Shown here: piece after piece, positions 9,128-17,407 of the stretch | How the letters are laid out: the number at the start of each line of letters is the position of its first letter | Position numbering within the stretch: position 1 is the stretch's first letter | Source: Verrucomicrobiales bacterium | GTDB lineage: Bacteria; Verrucomicrobiota; Verrucomicrobiia; Limisphaerales; UBA1100 | Reading direction: 5' to 3' | DNA: 64,000 bases | Assembly: GCA_005809105.1 (NCBI GenBank) | Contig: SYLI01000006.1 | Coordinates: 1 to 64,000, forward strand | Notes under the pieces: generated by a model | The model's database searches: none | The model's input: only the letters and a program-made list of their open reading frames with translations | What the model was told of the DNA's origin: nothing | Translations under genes and position numbers: made by a program

Positions 9128-10079
9128 GGCGGTGCCCGCGGCAGTCCCGACGGGCGCGCTATCCCGGCGAGCGTGGCTGGGAGGGGCGGCCGCCGCCGCC
9201 GCATGGTCGGCCCTGCCCGCGGCCGCTGTGGCAGTCCCCGCCAAGGCGCCGCCGCTTAAGCTAGCCATCGCGACCTACAGCTACTGGCACTTCAAGCCGC
9301 CCAAGGTGAGCGTTCAAACCGTCATCGACAAGGCGGGCGATTTGGGCGCCGAAGGCGTGGACATCCTTCATCGGCAGCTCGACAGCGAGGAGCCGGCCTA
9401 CCTGCAGGAGCTCAAGCGGCGCGCTCTCTCCCGCGGCGTGGCCCTCGTGTGCCTGTCCATCCATCAGGACTTCGTCGACCCCGACCCCGCGGAGCGGCAG
9501 CGCAACATCGACCACACCCTCCACTGCATCAAGCTGGCGCATGCGCTGGGCATCCCGTGCATCCGCCTCAACTCCGGCCGCTGGAACACCATCAAGTCGT
9601 TTGATGAGCTGATGAAAGCCCGCGGCGAGGAACCCGTGTTGCCCGGCCACACCGAGGACGAGGGATTCAAGTGGTGCATCGACTGCATCGAGAAGTGCCT
9701 GCCCTCGGCTGCGAAGCACGGGGTGGTGCTGGCGCTGGAAAACCACTGGGGACTCACCCGCACACCCGCGGGCCTGCTGCGCATCGCGCGCGCCATCGAC
9801 TCGCCGTGGCTGGGCGTGCTCATGGACACGGGCAATTTTCTGGAGGATCCCTATCCCAAACTGGAGGCGATTGCGCCCCGCACGGTGTTCGTGCAGGCCA
9901 AGACCTATTTCGGGGGCGGGGAATGGTACACGCTCGATCTGGACTACCGGCGCGTCGCCCGGATTCTGCGCGCGGCCAACTATCGCGGCTATGTCTCGCT
10001 GGAATTTGAAGGCAAGGAAAACCCCGACACCGCCGTCCCCAAGAGTCTGCAGTTGCTCAGGGAGTCCTTGGCCGGGTAA
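9087..10079 (+). CDS. Tat-exported sugar phosphate isomerase/epimerase (AP_endonuc_2 TIM barrel)
   Basis: A 330-aa protein of the xylose-isomerase-like TIM-barrel family, which isomerises or epimerises keto-sugars. It carries a twin-arginine signal (LSRRAWLGGAAAAAAWSALP), so it probably acts outside the cytoplasm. Barrel motifs are visible: GAEGVDILHRQL, IPCIRLNSG, a metal-site Glu in VVLALENHWGLT, the Asp in LGVLMDTGNF, and GYVSLEFEGKE. A second ATG at 9114 (MPPPEAVP) also leaves the Tat signal intact and would shorten the overlap with the small upstream ORF. Tat-exported versions of this family are common in Verrucomicrobiota and Planctomycetota. The substrate is unknown. Confidence 0.88.
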   Translation: MSTSPASSLMPPPEAVPAAVPTGALSRRAWLGGAAAAAAWSALPAAAVAVPAKAPPLKLAIATYSYWHFKPPKVSVQTVIDKAGDLGAEGVDILHRQLDSEEPAYLQELKRRALSRGVALVCLSIHQDFVDPDPAERQRNIDHTLHCIKLAHALGIPCIRLNSGRWNTIKSFDELMKARGEEPVLPGHTEDEGFKWCIDCIEKCLPSAAKHGVVLALENHWGLTRTPAGLLRIARAIDSPWLGVLMDTGNFLEDPYPKLEAIAPRTVFVQAKTYFGGGEWYTLDLDYRRVARILRAANYRGYVSLEFEGKENPDTAVPKSLQLLRESLAG

Positions 10080-10143
10080 GGGGCACAATTCGCGGTGGCG
10101 GGAAGGCTTGCGTGTGCGGGCGCGGCGCGTTACATCTCACCCC

Positions 10144-11586
10144 GTGAAAACACCCTTCTTTCCGATGGGCGCGTTGCTGTTGGCGGGCGCGCTTCTCTCC
10201 GGCGCCGCCGAGGCCAACAAGTCCGACGACAAGCCCGCCACGCACAAGCTGGAGCTCTCACCCTTTCGCGTGGAACTGAAATGGGAGGCCACGGTCGAGC
10301 CGGCGGGCGTGCATCCGGTCAAGGTTTCACCCAAAGTCTGGACGGAACTCACCGTGAAGGAGGCGGCCGCGCACGGCCAGAGCGTCAAGAAGGGCGACGT
10401 GCTGCTCCAGTTGGAACCGGAGAAAATCCAGCAGCGCATCCGCGACTCGGAGATCGGGCTGGACTTGGCGCGGCTCGATTTGGAGCTGGCCAAAGGCGAC
10501 CTGGAATTCGCGGAGAAGGTCTCCCCGCTGGAGTTGGCGACGGTGGAACGCGCCTACCGCGTGGTGCAACAGGATTTGGAGCGGTACCTCAAGGTGACGC
10601 AGCCATTCGACATCAAGACGGCGCAGGTGAATCTCAAGAGCGCGGCTGACTATCTGGCCTACGCCGAGGAGGAGCTCAAGCAGCTCAAGAAAATGTACAA
10701 GGCCGACGACCTCACCGAGGAGACCGAGGAGATCATCCTTAAACGCGCGCAGGATTCGGTGGATCGCGCGCGCCACTCTCTGGTGGGAAGCGAAATCAGC
10801 ACGCGCACCCAGCTGGACCTCTCCATCCCCCGCGCCGAGGAGCAGAAGCGCGAGGACGAGGTGCGCCAGCGCCATGTGCTCGTGCGCAGCAAGGCCGCGC
10901 AGGCGCGCGAGCTTGCGAAGAAACGGCTGGCGTACGAACGGCAGCAATTGCAGCACCAGAAAACGCAGGAATCGCTGGCCGAACTCAAGGCCGACGCCGA
11001 GGGCATGGTGGTGCGCGCCCCCGCTGCGGGCGTGGTCTATCACGGATCCTTCACCCAAGGCCAATGGTCTGGCACTGGCGGCCTGTCGGCGCGGCTGGTG
11101 CCCGGAGGCAAACTCCTTGCGGGCGACACCGTGATGTCCATCGTCGAACCCCGCCCCCTGTTGCTGCGCGCCCTTGCGGCTGAAAAGGAAATCCGCCTCA
11201 TTAAGACAGGCGCGGCCGCCAGCGCCATCCCGACGGCGGATCCCTCCGTTCGGCTGGTCTTGAAAGCCCTCGCGGTGCCGGCCATTCCCACCGGCGTGGA
11301 CAAGTTTGAGCTGCGCTTCCAGGCCGAGGCTGCGGCGGGGGCGGAGTTTCTCATGCCCGGCATGACCTGCGCCGTCCGGATGCTTGCCTACGAAGCCAAA
11401 CAGGCGCTGGCGGCACCCTCGGCCGCCGTGTTTGAAGAGGGTGGCAAGCCCGTTGTGTTTGTGAAAACCGGGAAAGGCCACCGTGTCGCCGCGGTCACGT
11501 TGGGGCGTTCGACGGGCGGCAGGACGGAAATCCTGGGCGGGGTGAAGGCGGGCGATGTGCTCCTTCTGGAAAGGCCCCTTGAATAG
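10144..11586 (+). CDS. HlyD/RND-type periplasmic adaptor protein
   Basis: Membrane-fusion (adaptor) protein, 480 aa, of the kind that bridges an inner-membrane pump and an outer-membrane channel. The GTG at 10144 is chosen because a signal peptide follows directly (FFPMGALLLAGALLSGAAEA). The biotin/lipoyl-like half KVWTELTVKEAAAHGQSVKKGDVLLQL is followed by a long alpha-helical hairpin (about 85-285, rich in Glu/Lys/Arg/Gln), the second lipoyl half MVVRAPAAGVVYHG, and beta-barrel and membrane-proximal domains ending TEILGGVKAGDVLLL. No pump or channel gene is next to it. It overlaps the following gene by 8 bp instead, an unusual pairing. Confidence 0.87.
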   Translation: MKTPFFPMGALLLAGALLSGAAEANKSDDKPATHKLELSPFRVELKWEATVEPAGVHPVKVSPKVWTELTVKEAAAHGQSVKKGDVLLQLEPEKIQQRIRDSEIGLDLARLDLELAKGDLEFAEKVSPLELATVERAYRVVQQDLERYLKVTQPFDIKTAQVNLKSAADYLAYAEEELKQLKKMYKADDLTEETEEIILKRAQDSVDRARHSLVGSEISTRTQLDLSIPRAEEQKREDEVRQRHVLVRSKAAQARELAKKRLAYERQQLQHQKTQESLAELKADAEGMVVRAPAAGVVYHGSFTQGQWSGTGGLSARLVPGGKLLAGDTVMSIVEPRPLLLRALAAEKEIRLIKTGAAASAIPTADPSVRLVLKALAVPAIPTGVDKFELRFQAEAAAGAEFLMPGMTCAVRMLAYEAKQALAAPSAAVFEEGGKPVVFVKTGKGHRVAAVTLGRSTGGRTEILGGVKAGDVLLLERPLE

Positions 11587-12790
11587 GGCGGCGTCAGCAG
11601 CTTGGGCTCTCGCGCTGGCGTTGTCATTGCACGCGGCCCACGCGCAGGAGGAACCCGACTTTCTTAAAACACCGCGCTTGCCAGACATCGCACCGCCGGG
11701 CGATGCGGTCGTGGCCAAGTCCATCGAGCGGGGCGTGTATTTCCTTTTGGAAATCCAGAACAAGGATGGCTCGTGGGGATCGCCCCGGAACACCAAGGGG
11801 CTCAACATCTACGCGCCCACGTTCCAGAGCCACATGGCGTTCCAGCTCGCCATCACGGCCCTCTGCACCACGGCACTCATCGAGGCGGGGGGCGATAGTC
11901 CACGCACCCTTGCCGCCATCGCGGATGGGGAGAAGCACCTGCTTGCCAATCTACCCAAGCTGCGCCGCGACACCGCCGACGCCCTGTACAACGTGTGGGC
12001 GCACGGCTACGCCATCCAGACCTTCGTGCGCCTGCGCGCACGCGCCACGGCGGCCAAGGATCCCGAGAAGGCGGCGCGCATCGAGGCGGCCATCCGCGAT
12101 CAGTTCAACTGGCTGGGCCGCTACGAGTCGGTGGACGGCGGCTGGGGCTACTACGATTTTCGCGTGGGCTCGCAGAAGCCGGCGTCCAGCTCCATCTCCT
12201 TTGTCAACGGCACGGTGCTGGTGGCGTTTCACGAGGCTAAGAAGGCGGGCATCGAGCCGCCCAAGATTCTGGTGAAACGCGCGCTGGACGCGCTGCGCCG
12301 CCAGCACCTGCCCGACGGCAGCTTTCTCTACGGCGAATACCTCAACATGCAGCCGCGCCGCGGCATCAACCGGCCCGCGGGCAGCCTGGGGCGCTCGCAG
12401 GTGGGCAACCTTGCGCTGCGGATCTGGGGCGACGCCAAGATCACCGACGAGGTCATCGTGACCTGGCTGGATCGCCTCTTCGCCCGCAACGACTGGCTGG
12501 GGATTGGCCGCAAGCGTCCCATTCCCCACGAGGCCTGGTTCCAAATCGCCGGCTATTTCTATTACTACGGCCACTACTACGCGGGGCTGCTCATGGAGCA
12601 CGTGCCTGCGGCCGACCGGCCCCGCCTGCAGGATCACCTGGCTTCCACCCTCATGAAGCTTCAGGAGAAGGACGGAGACTGGTGGGACTTCCCCCTCTAC
12701 GACTACCACCGCCAGTACGGCACGGCGCTGGCCGTGCTGGCGCTGCAGCGCTGTCTGCGCAATCCACCGGCCAAACCGGCGGACAAATAG
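11579..12790 (+). CDS. Exported terpene-cyclase-fold (prenyltransferase/squalene oxidase-like) repeat protein
   Basis: A protein of about 403 aa with alpha/alpha-toroid repeats like those of squalene/hopene cyclases and prenyltransferases: YFLLEIQNKDGSWG, YESVDGGWGYYDF and LMKLQEKDGDWWDFPLYDYH. Exported Verrucomicrobiota/Planctomycetota members of this superfamily lack the DXDD cyclase motif, and none is visible here, so terpene cyclisation is unlikely. The TTG at 11579 is preferred: it has GGAAAGG upstream and yields a signal peptide (RAASAAWALALALSLHAAHAQ). The ATG at 11555 would prepend eight residues. It overlaps the adaptor gene's 3' end, so the two are probably translated together. Function unknown. 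Confidence 0.82.
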   Translation: MNRAASAAWALALALSLHAAHAQEEPDFLKTPRLPDIAPPGDAVVAKSIERGVYFLLEIQNKDGSWGSPRNTKGLNIYAPTFQSHMAFQLAITALCTTALIEAGGDSPRTLAAIADGEKHLLANLPKLRRDTADALYNVWAHGYAIQTFVRLRARATAAKDPEKAARIEAAIRDQFNWLGRYESVDGGWGYYDFRVGSQKPASSSISFVNGTVLVAFHEAKKAGIEPPKILVKRALDALRRQHLPDGSFLYGEYLNMQPRRGINRPAGSLGRSQVGNLALRIWGDAKITDEVIVTWLDRLFARNDWLGIGRKRPIPHEAWFQIAGYFYYYGHYYAGLLMEHVPAADRPRLQDHLASTLMKLQEKDGDWWDFPLYDYHRQYGTALAVLALQRCLRNPPAKPADK

Positions 12791-12824
12791 CCCCATCCCA
12801 TCCTCCAAAGACGGATGAATTCCC

Positions 12825-12852
12825 TTGACGGTTGGCTCGTCAGCAATACAAC
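12825..12852 (+). promoter_or_regulatory. Sigma-70-like promoter for the small Cys protein
   Basis: TTGACG at 12825 and TACAAC at 12847 are separated by 16 bp, in the 125-bp gap upstream of the gene at 12916. The -35 matches five of six consensus bases and the -10 matches four of six. Confidence 0.45.
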
Positions 12853-12915
12853 TAGGCGCAGTCACCATTGAAACAATCGAGTAAGAGACTCAGAAAACAA
12901 CCCCAAGAAATCATT

Positions 12916-13221
12916 ATGAAGTACATCACAACATTCGCACTCGCGTTCGGGCTTCTCGGTTCAGCGGCGTTCGCCGCGGATGAGGCAACGACGGTTGAAG
13001 GCAAGGTCCAGTGCGCCAAGTGCACGCTCAAGACGCAGGACAAGTGCCAGGCCGCCGTGGTGGTCACCAAGGAAGGCAAGGAAATCACCTACCTGTTGAC
13101 GGGCAAGGATGCGGCGGGCCTGCACAAGGACGTCTGCAAGCCGGGCACCACGCTGGACGTCAAGATCACCGGCAAGATTGCCAAGGGTGTTCTGGCGATC
13201 TCCAAGGTTGAGAAGAAGTAA
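12916..13221 (+). CDS. Small exported cysteine-motif protein (DUF6370-like)
   Basis: A 101-aa protein with a signal peptide (MKYITTFALAFGLLGSAAFA). The mature part has a CxxC pair plus a third Cys (VQCAKCTLKTQDKCQ), a KEITYLL strand and a late Cys in HKDVCKPG. It resembles small Verrucomicrobiota/Planctomycetota proteins of the DUF6370 type; I recognise the pattern only loosely. The Cys spacing suggests metal binding or a structural disulfide in the periplasm (inference). It stands alone as a transcription unit: a promoter-like sequence lies upstream and a strong terminator-like hairpin lies 17 bp after the stop. Start at 12916 is chosen over 12868 because the signal peptide begins there. Confidence 0.8.
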   Translation: MKYITTFALAFGLLGSAAFAADEATTVEGKVQCAKCTLKTQDKCQAAVVVTKEGKEITYLLTGKDAAGLHKDVCKPGTTLDVKITGKIAKGVLAISKVEKK

Positions 13222-13237
13222 CCTTAAGGCATTTATC

Positions 13238-13269
13238 AAAACCCCGTGGCTATCGCCGCGGGGTTTTTT
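13238..13269 (+). terminator. Rho-independent terminator
   Basis: ACCCCGTGGC-TATC-GCCGCGGGGT forms a ten-bp stem with one G-U pair and a four-base loop, followed by a run of six T. It lies just after the stop at 13221. Confidence 0.85.
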
Positions 13270-13359
13270 GCTTTCCCAGCGAAGGGGCCACGTGGCGAGG
13301 GCCGGCGTGAGGGGGTTTAGAGGTTGACGACCGGGCTTTGCATCGGGAGCATCGCGGGC

Positions 13360-14829
13360 ATGGACAATCCTCAATCAAGCACGCGTCGTGACTTCATCAA
13401 GGCCACCGGCAAGATTACGGCGGCGTCCGCACTAGCGGGGGTCGCCCTGCCGTACGTGCATGGCGCGGTGGATGACACCGTGAAGGTGGCGCTCGTGGGC
13501 GCCGGGGGGCGCGGCACGGGCGCGGCTGACAATGCGCTCTCGGTGTCGGCGGCGCATGGACCCACCAAGCTCGTGGCCGTGGCCGACATCTTTGAGGACA
13601 AGCTCAAGGGCAGCCTCAATGCGCTGCAAAAGAAGCATGGCGACAAGGTGGACGTGCCCGCGAACCGCCAGTTCATCGGGTTCGAGGGTTTCAAGAACGC
13701 GATCGACAGCCTGCGCAAGGGCGACATCGCCATCTTCACCACGCCGCCGGCGTTTCGCTGGGTGTTCTTCCAATATGCGGTGCAGAAGGGCGTCAACGTC
13801 TTCATGGAGAAGCCGGTGACCGCCGATGGCTTTGGCACCAAGAAAATCCTGGAGATCAATCGCGAGGCCAAGAAGAAGAACCTCAAGGTGGGCGTGGGCC
13901 TCATGTGCCGCCACAGCCGGGCGCGCGGCGCCATGGCCGAGCAGATTCAGAACGGTGCCTTGGGCGACATCGTGCTCATGCGTTCCTATCGCATGCACGG
14001 GCCGGTGGCTTCCGCCCGCTCCATCCCGCGCGCCATGAGTCCGGAGTACAAGGACATGGAGGAGATTCGCTGGCAGATCCGGCGCTTCCACAGCTTCATC
14101 TGGGCCAGCGGCGGCTGCTTCAACGACTATTACATCCACAACATTGACGAGTGCTGCTGGATGAAGGGTGCCGCCATGGGCGACCCCACCAACGCCGGGG
14201 GCGATCCCTTGAATGTGGACGCCGCGCGCGATAAATTCCCCTGGCCCATCATGGCGCAGGCCACCGGCGGCAAGCACTACACCAAGGACGATCAGGGCCG
14301 TCCCTTCATCGACCAGAACTTCGACAGTTACTCGGTGGAATACACCTACGGCGATGGCACCAAACTCATGCACCAAGGCCGCACCATCGAGGGCTGCCAC
14401 AACGAGTTTGCCAGCTACGTGCATGGCACCAAGGGATTCGGCGTCTTTTCCGCCAATGGCCATTTCCCCGCGCCCTCGGCCATCTACTCAGGCCTGACTC
14501 CCAATCCCAAGAATCAGACTTGGAAGTTCCCCGTCACCGAGACCAACCCTTATCAGGACGAGTGGGACGATCTTCTGGACGCCATCCGCAACGATAAGCC
14601 CTACAACGAAGCCGATCGCGGCGCGCTCGCCAGTCAGGTCTGCAACATGGGGCGCATGGCCGCGCACACCGGTCAGCGCGTCACCTGGGACATGGCACTC
14701 AATGCTCCGCCGCTGGCCAAAGATCTCGATAAGCTGCTGGGCTTTGATAGCAAGGCGCCGGTGCTGGCCGATGCTCAGGGTTTCTATCCCATGCCCCAGC
14801 CGGGCCTCAAGAAAGACCGCGAATACTAG
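13360..14829 (+). CDS. Tat-exported Gfo/Idh/MocA family oxidoreductase
   Basis: NAD(P)-dependent sugar oxidoreductase, 489 aa, with a Tat-type signal (STRRDFIKATGKITAASALAG). The Rossmann domain starts at VKVALVGAGGRGTGAADNAL, and the family motif that contacts the nicotinamide is seen as VNVFMEKPVTAD. The C-terminal GFO_IDH_MocA_C domain contains a long Cys-containing stretch (YIHNIDECCWMKG). Exported members in this phylum typically carry the cofactor bound and act on glycoside-derived sugars (established for characterised relatives; the substrate here is unknown). ATG 13360 is preferred to 13324 because the signal peptide starts there. The stop codon sits at the edge of an intergenic repeat. 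Confidence 0.9.
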   Translation: MDNPQSSTRRDFIKATGKITAASALAGVALPYVHGAVDDTVKVALVGAGGRGTGAADNALSVSAAHGPTKLVAVADIFEDKLKGSLNALQKKHGDKVDVPANRQFIGFEGFKNAIDSLRKGDIAIFTTPPAFRWVFFQYAVQKGVNVFMEKPVTADGFGTKKILEINREAKKKNLKVGVGLMCRHSRARGAMAEQIQNGALGDIVLMRSYRMHGPVASARSIPRAMSPEYKDMEEIRWQIRRFHSFIWASGGCFNDYYIHNIDECCWMKGAAMGDPTNAGGDPLNVDAARDKFPWPIMAQATGGKHYTKDDQGRPFIDQNFDSYSVEYTYGDGTKLMHQGRTIEGCHNEFASYVHGTKGFGVFSANGHFPAPSAIYSGLTPNPKNQTWKFPVTETNPYQDEWDDLLDAIRNDKPYNEADRGALASQVCNMGRMAAHTGQRVTWDMALNAPPLAKDLDKLLGFDSKAPVLADAQGFYPMPQPGLKKDREY

Positions 14830-15005
14830 CCGGCTGCGCCGGAGCAATACCCCCTGCGGAGGGGCGCCTGCGGCAGGCACTCCTGCGGAGGGCGATAAGG
14901 GGCTTCGCCCCTATGGCCGCACCGCAGGTGCCGCAGGGGCGCCTGCGGCGGGCGATGGGGGATTATTGCCCCACCGCAGGTGGCTGCACCGCAGGTGCCG
15001 CAGGG
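14830..15005. repeat. GC-rich intergenic repeat, copy A
   Basis: A TGCGG-rich module containing the hairpin AGGGGCTTCGCCCCT. Bases 14878-14931 match 17444-17497 with one mismatch, and the match extends upstream with one more. The element runs into the 3' end of the minus-strand RCC1-like gene, encoding its Pro/Ala/Val-rich tail. Confidence 0.8.
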
Positions 15006-16450
15006 GGCAGCTTCAAGGCCACGGTGTGCTCGTGTCCCGCCGCAATCGCCACCACGCCACTCAAGGCCACGGGCACCTTGCACTGACCATCGTCGTTCCT
15101 TCCCCACGCGACCACGGTGCCTCCTTGCGTGAGGGTCTGCTTTATCTTCTCCTCCTTGAACCCTGCCCGCCGCATGGCCGCCCAAGTCTTCGCCATCGGA
15201 TGCTTGGCAGCGTCGGCGGCAGCAGTGGCTTTGGCTGTGCCCTTGGCATCGGCAGTGGGCTTGGCATCGGCAGTGGGCTTGGCATCGGCAGTGGGCTTGT
15301 CTTTGGCGGTGATTTTGACGTAGGAAAACCACGCGACCGGGACCAGCACCATGGCGATGGCGGCCAGCGCGCCGCTCTTGATCCACATCGACTTCCTCTT
15401 CGCCTTCCCCGCGGCGGCCATGGAATCGAGTTCTGCTTCGGCCCTGCTCAACTCTGAATAGGCGCTTTCCAGTGGCGGCCGGCATTGCGCTTCCAGTTCA
15501 GAGCCGGGCAACACCGTTGCCATCCAATGGGCATTCAATGCTTCACGGATGGCGGCCAGTTCCTGCCTCGCTTGGCTGTGGTGGGCAACGCGGTCGGCCG
15601 AGGCGGCGACTCCCCGGAAGCGTTCCAATACATCCCACACGTTGGCGGGGAGTTTCCTGGCAAAGCCAACCGCTTTGGCAGCGGCCCCTTGCAGCGCGGT
15701 GAGGCTGGATTGGACTGCTGCATAATCCAGGTCGCTGAAGTGGTTGGATGATCCCAAGAGGCCGGCAGCCTCAAGCAGTTGTCTGGCCGTAAGGTGGTTG
15801 CCAAGCGCAATCTGGGCGGCGGCCTGCTGCAGGGCTTCACGATGCCGGGCATGGCGCTCGGCTAGCTCGGCCAAGCGTGAGCACTCCTTCTTGAAATGGG
15901 CCTTAATTTCTTGAAAGAGTCGCCCACCCCCCAACGCCAACAGGCGGAAGGCGGGGCGGTCGTCGGTCTCTTCGGGCAAGTCCACGTCCAGCCACTGGGC
16001 GCAGAGGAGCAGCTCGGGGTGCAGGTCGGCGTCGTCGTCGCTGCCATTCCAGTCCAACGGGGAAAGCAGCGTAGCAAGCGCCTGCAACCGGGCCGGCAAC
16101 TGGGCGGCAGCCTCTTCCAGACTGGCCTTGGCAGTCTGCAAGTCTGCGAGGGAGAAGGAGGAGGAGCGCAGCTTTAGCTCCAATGAGGTGCGGTGCAGGC
16201 TGGCGGCCGTGTCAAAGAACTCCGAAAGCTCCCACAGGCGTGGATCTAGCGTGGCGAGAGGGTCGGCCGGGAGGGTGCCGGCCCGGGCATGGGCGGCGAT
16301 GTAATCGGCCAGGTCGGACCTGATCGCGCGGTGGGCCTGCATGTCGGCCAGATCGGTCAACTCATCGGCCTGCCGATCCAGCAAGTTGCGCTGCGTCTGC
16401 AACACCGCCACGGAGCGGAGGAGCGGTTCATCCCAACGGGTGTTCGACAT
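14963..16450 (-). CDS. Membrane-anchored protein with a C-terminal RCC1-like repeat
   Basis: A 495-aa protein of unknown function. Residues 1-~340 are predicted helical and probably cytoplasmic (many Ala/Leu/Glu heptad-like stretches). One membrane helix follows a basic stretch (GKAKRKSMWIKSGALAAIAMVLVPVAWF). Then comes a linker with three perfect KPTADA units and a single RCC1-type repeat (VVAWGRNDDGQCKVPVALSGVVAIAAGHEHTVALK). RCC1 repeats normally occur in sevens as a propeller; one copy is too few for that. The last ~12 residues come from the intergenic repeat. It heads a minus-strand group of odd genes (16466-17368). Type II topology is inferred from the basic flank. Confidence 0.75.
   Translation of the reverse strand: MSNTRWDEPLLRSVAVLQTQRNLLDRQADELTDLADMQAHRAIRSDLADYIAAHARAGTLPADPLATLDPRLWELSEFFDTAASLHRTSLELKLRSSSFSLADLQTAKASLEEAAAQLPARLQALATLLSPLDWNGSDDDADLHPELLLCAQWLDVDLPEETDDRPAFRLLALGGGRLFQEIKAHFKKECSRLAELAERHARHREALQQAAAQIALGNHLTARQLLEAAGLLGSSNHFSDLDYAAVQSSLTALQGAAAKAVGFARKLPANVWDVLERFRGVAASADRVAHHSQARQELAAIREALNAHWMATVLPGSELEAQCRPPLESAYSELSRAEAELDSMAAAGKAKRKSMWIKSGALAAIAMVLVPVAWFSYVKITAKDKPTADAKPTADAKPTADAKGTAKATAAADAAKHPMAKTWAAMRRAGFKEEKIKQTLTQGGTVVAWGRNDDGQCKVPVALSGVVAIAAGHEHTVALKLPPAAPAVQPPAVGQ
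15243..15300. repeat. 18-bp tandem repeat inside the RCC1-like gene
   Basis: Three head-to-tail copies of an 18-bp unit (GGCATCGGCAGTGGGCTT on the plus strand) encode the KPTADA hexapeptides of the extracytoplasmic linker. The near-identity of the copies suggests recent slippage expansion. Confidence 0.85.
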
Positions 16451-16465
16451 AGGAATGGAGGAAGG

Positions 16466-16750
16466 TCAGGGGGCGGGGCGGATCTTTTTGAGCCGGGCGA
16501 GGGAATCCATGGTGTCGGCCATAAGGACGCGGAGCTGCTTGATTTGATCGGCCTGAAGGCGGCGCTGCTCGCGTTCGGCGTTCTCGGCAGCGAACCGTTG
16601 GGCTTCGATATTCAAACGTCCTCGTTCCGTCTCCGACCGGGACTGCTCGATGCGGTTTTGTTCCCCCAAGACGCGGGCCTGTTCTCGGGTGGCTTCGGCT
16701 TGCGCCCGCGCCGCCTCCCTTTGCTGCTCCATCAGCCTGTTGCGCTGCAT
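16466..16750 (-). CDS. Coiled-coil hypothetical protein
   Basis: A 94-aa, highly charged protein dominated by Arg, Glu, Gln and Ala (AARAQAEATREQARVLGEQNRIEQ), which predicts one long coiled coil. I see no signal peptide or recognised domain. It ends 15 bp before the RCC1-like gene on the same strand, so they are likely cotranscribed. In the same reading frame, 9 bp upstream of its ATG, a short acidic ORF ends at a TGA (16760-16846). The two may once have been a single gene, or the annotated ATG may be the true start. Function unknown. Confidence 0.55.
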   Translation of the reverse strand: MQRNRLMEQQREAARAQAEATREQARVLGEQNRIEQSRSETERGRLNIEAQRFAAENAEREQRRLQADQIKQLRVLMADTMDSLARLKKIRPAP

Positions 16751-16759
16751 CGCGCCGGT

Positions 16760-16846
16760 TCACTGGCCGTAGACGTTCACAAACGGCTCCGCATCCTTGA
16801 GCTGATCGAGGGGGCTATGAGAGTTGTCGTCGTCTTCTTCTGACAT
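16760..16846 (-). CDS. Possible 28-aa acidic leader peptide or broken 5' end
   Basis: ATG at 16846 begins MSEEDDDNSHSPLDQLKD and ends at a TGA, in frame with the coiled-coil gene that restarts 9 bp later. It could be a separate small protein or the original N-terminus of that gene cut by a nonsense change. There is no clear ribosome-binding site. It is too short for the ORF track. Confidence 0.3.
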   Translation of the reverse strand: MSEEDDDNSHSPLDQLKDAEPFVNVYGQ

Positions 16847-16867
16847 AAGCGGAATGGGGTTGAGGGG

Positions 16868-17368
16868 TTAGCGTCTGAACTTGGAGGGCAGGCTCAAGGG
16901 GGTGGCGCCCTTGACGGTGGTCTTGGTCTCGCCAAAGAAGTTGGGCTTGGTCTGCGTGAAGGCCTCGCCAATCACCTTGCCTGAGCGATCCTTGAAGGTC
17001 GTCTTGGTCTCGCCCAAGTAGTTGGGCTTCGTCTGCGTGACACCCTCGCCCACGGTCCGGCCGTTGGCATCCTTGAACACGGTCTTGGTCTCGCCGAAAT
17101 AATTGGGCTTGGTCTGGGTCACCGCCTCGCCAAGCGCCTTGCCGGAACCATCCTTGATCACCGTCCTGGTCTCCCCAAAGAAGTTGGGCTTGGTCTGGGT
17201 CAGTGCCTCGCCCACGATCTTGCCACCTGGATCTTTGACCACGGTCTTGGTCTCGCCGAAGTAGTTGGGCTTGGTCTGGGTGGTGGCGGTGGCGTTCACC
17301 CTGCCAGACTGGGCCGGGAGCAACGGCGCCAGCAGCAGTCCGGCCAGGAGGAGCAGGTGGGTTTTCAT
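16868..17368 (-). CDS. Exported protein of 26-residue tandem repeats
   Basis: A 166-aa protein with a signal peptide (MKTHLLLLAGLLLAPLLPAQ) and then about five and a half copies of a 26-residue unit of the form TQTKPN(Y/F)(F/L)GETKT-x2-KD-x-(G/S)G(K/R)-x2-GE. The repeat reads like short beta-hairpins (GETKT / G-K-x-x-GE), so a repetitive beta-solenoid or adhesive filament is plausible. I do not recognise a named family. ATG 17368 is chosen for the signal peptide; the longer ORF (17446) runs into the intergenic repeat. It is the first gene of the minus-strand cluster that ends with the RCC1-like protein. Confidence 0.7.
   Translation of the reverse strand: MKTHLLLLAGLLLAPLLPAQSGRVNATATTQTKPNYFGETKTVVKDPGGKIVGEALTQTKPNFFGETRTVIKDGSGKALGEAVTQTKPNYFGETKTVFKDANGRTVGEGVTQTKPNYLGETKTTFKDRSGKVIGEAFTQTKPNFFGETKTTVKGATPLSLPSKFRR
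16905..17285. repeat. 78-bp coding tandem repeat
   Basis: Five imperfect 78-bp units (26 codons each) are marked by the recurring plus-strand string GTTGGGCTTGGTCTG or GTTGGGCTTCGTCTG. The units differ by scattered substitutions but never in length, which argues for selection on the protein repeat. Confidence 0.8.
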
Positions 17369-17407
17369 GTGGTTTAAGAGTGTTGCCACAGGCCCGTGCC
17401 GTTGTCC

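Noticed and set aside
16760-16762. TGA before the coiled-coil gene as a second selenocysteine codon
   Set aside because: No redox motif around it (VYGQ-stop), the only nearby stem is four bp and begins too close to the codon, and the downstream ORF has its own ATG.
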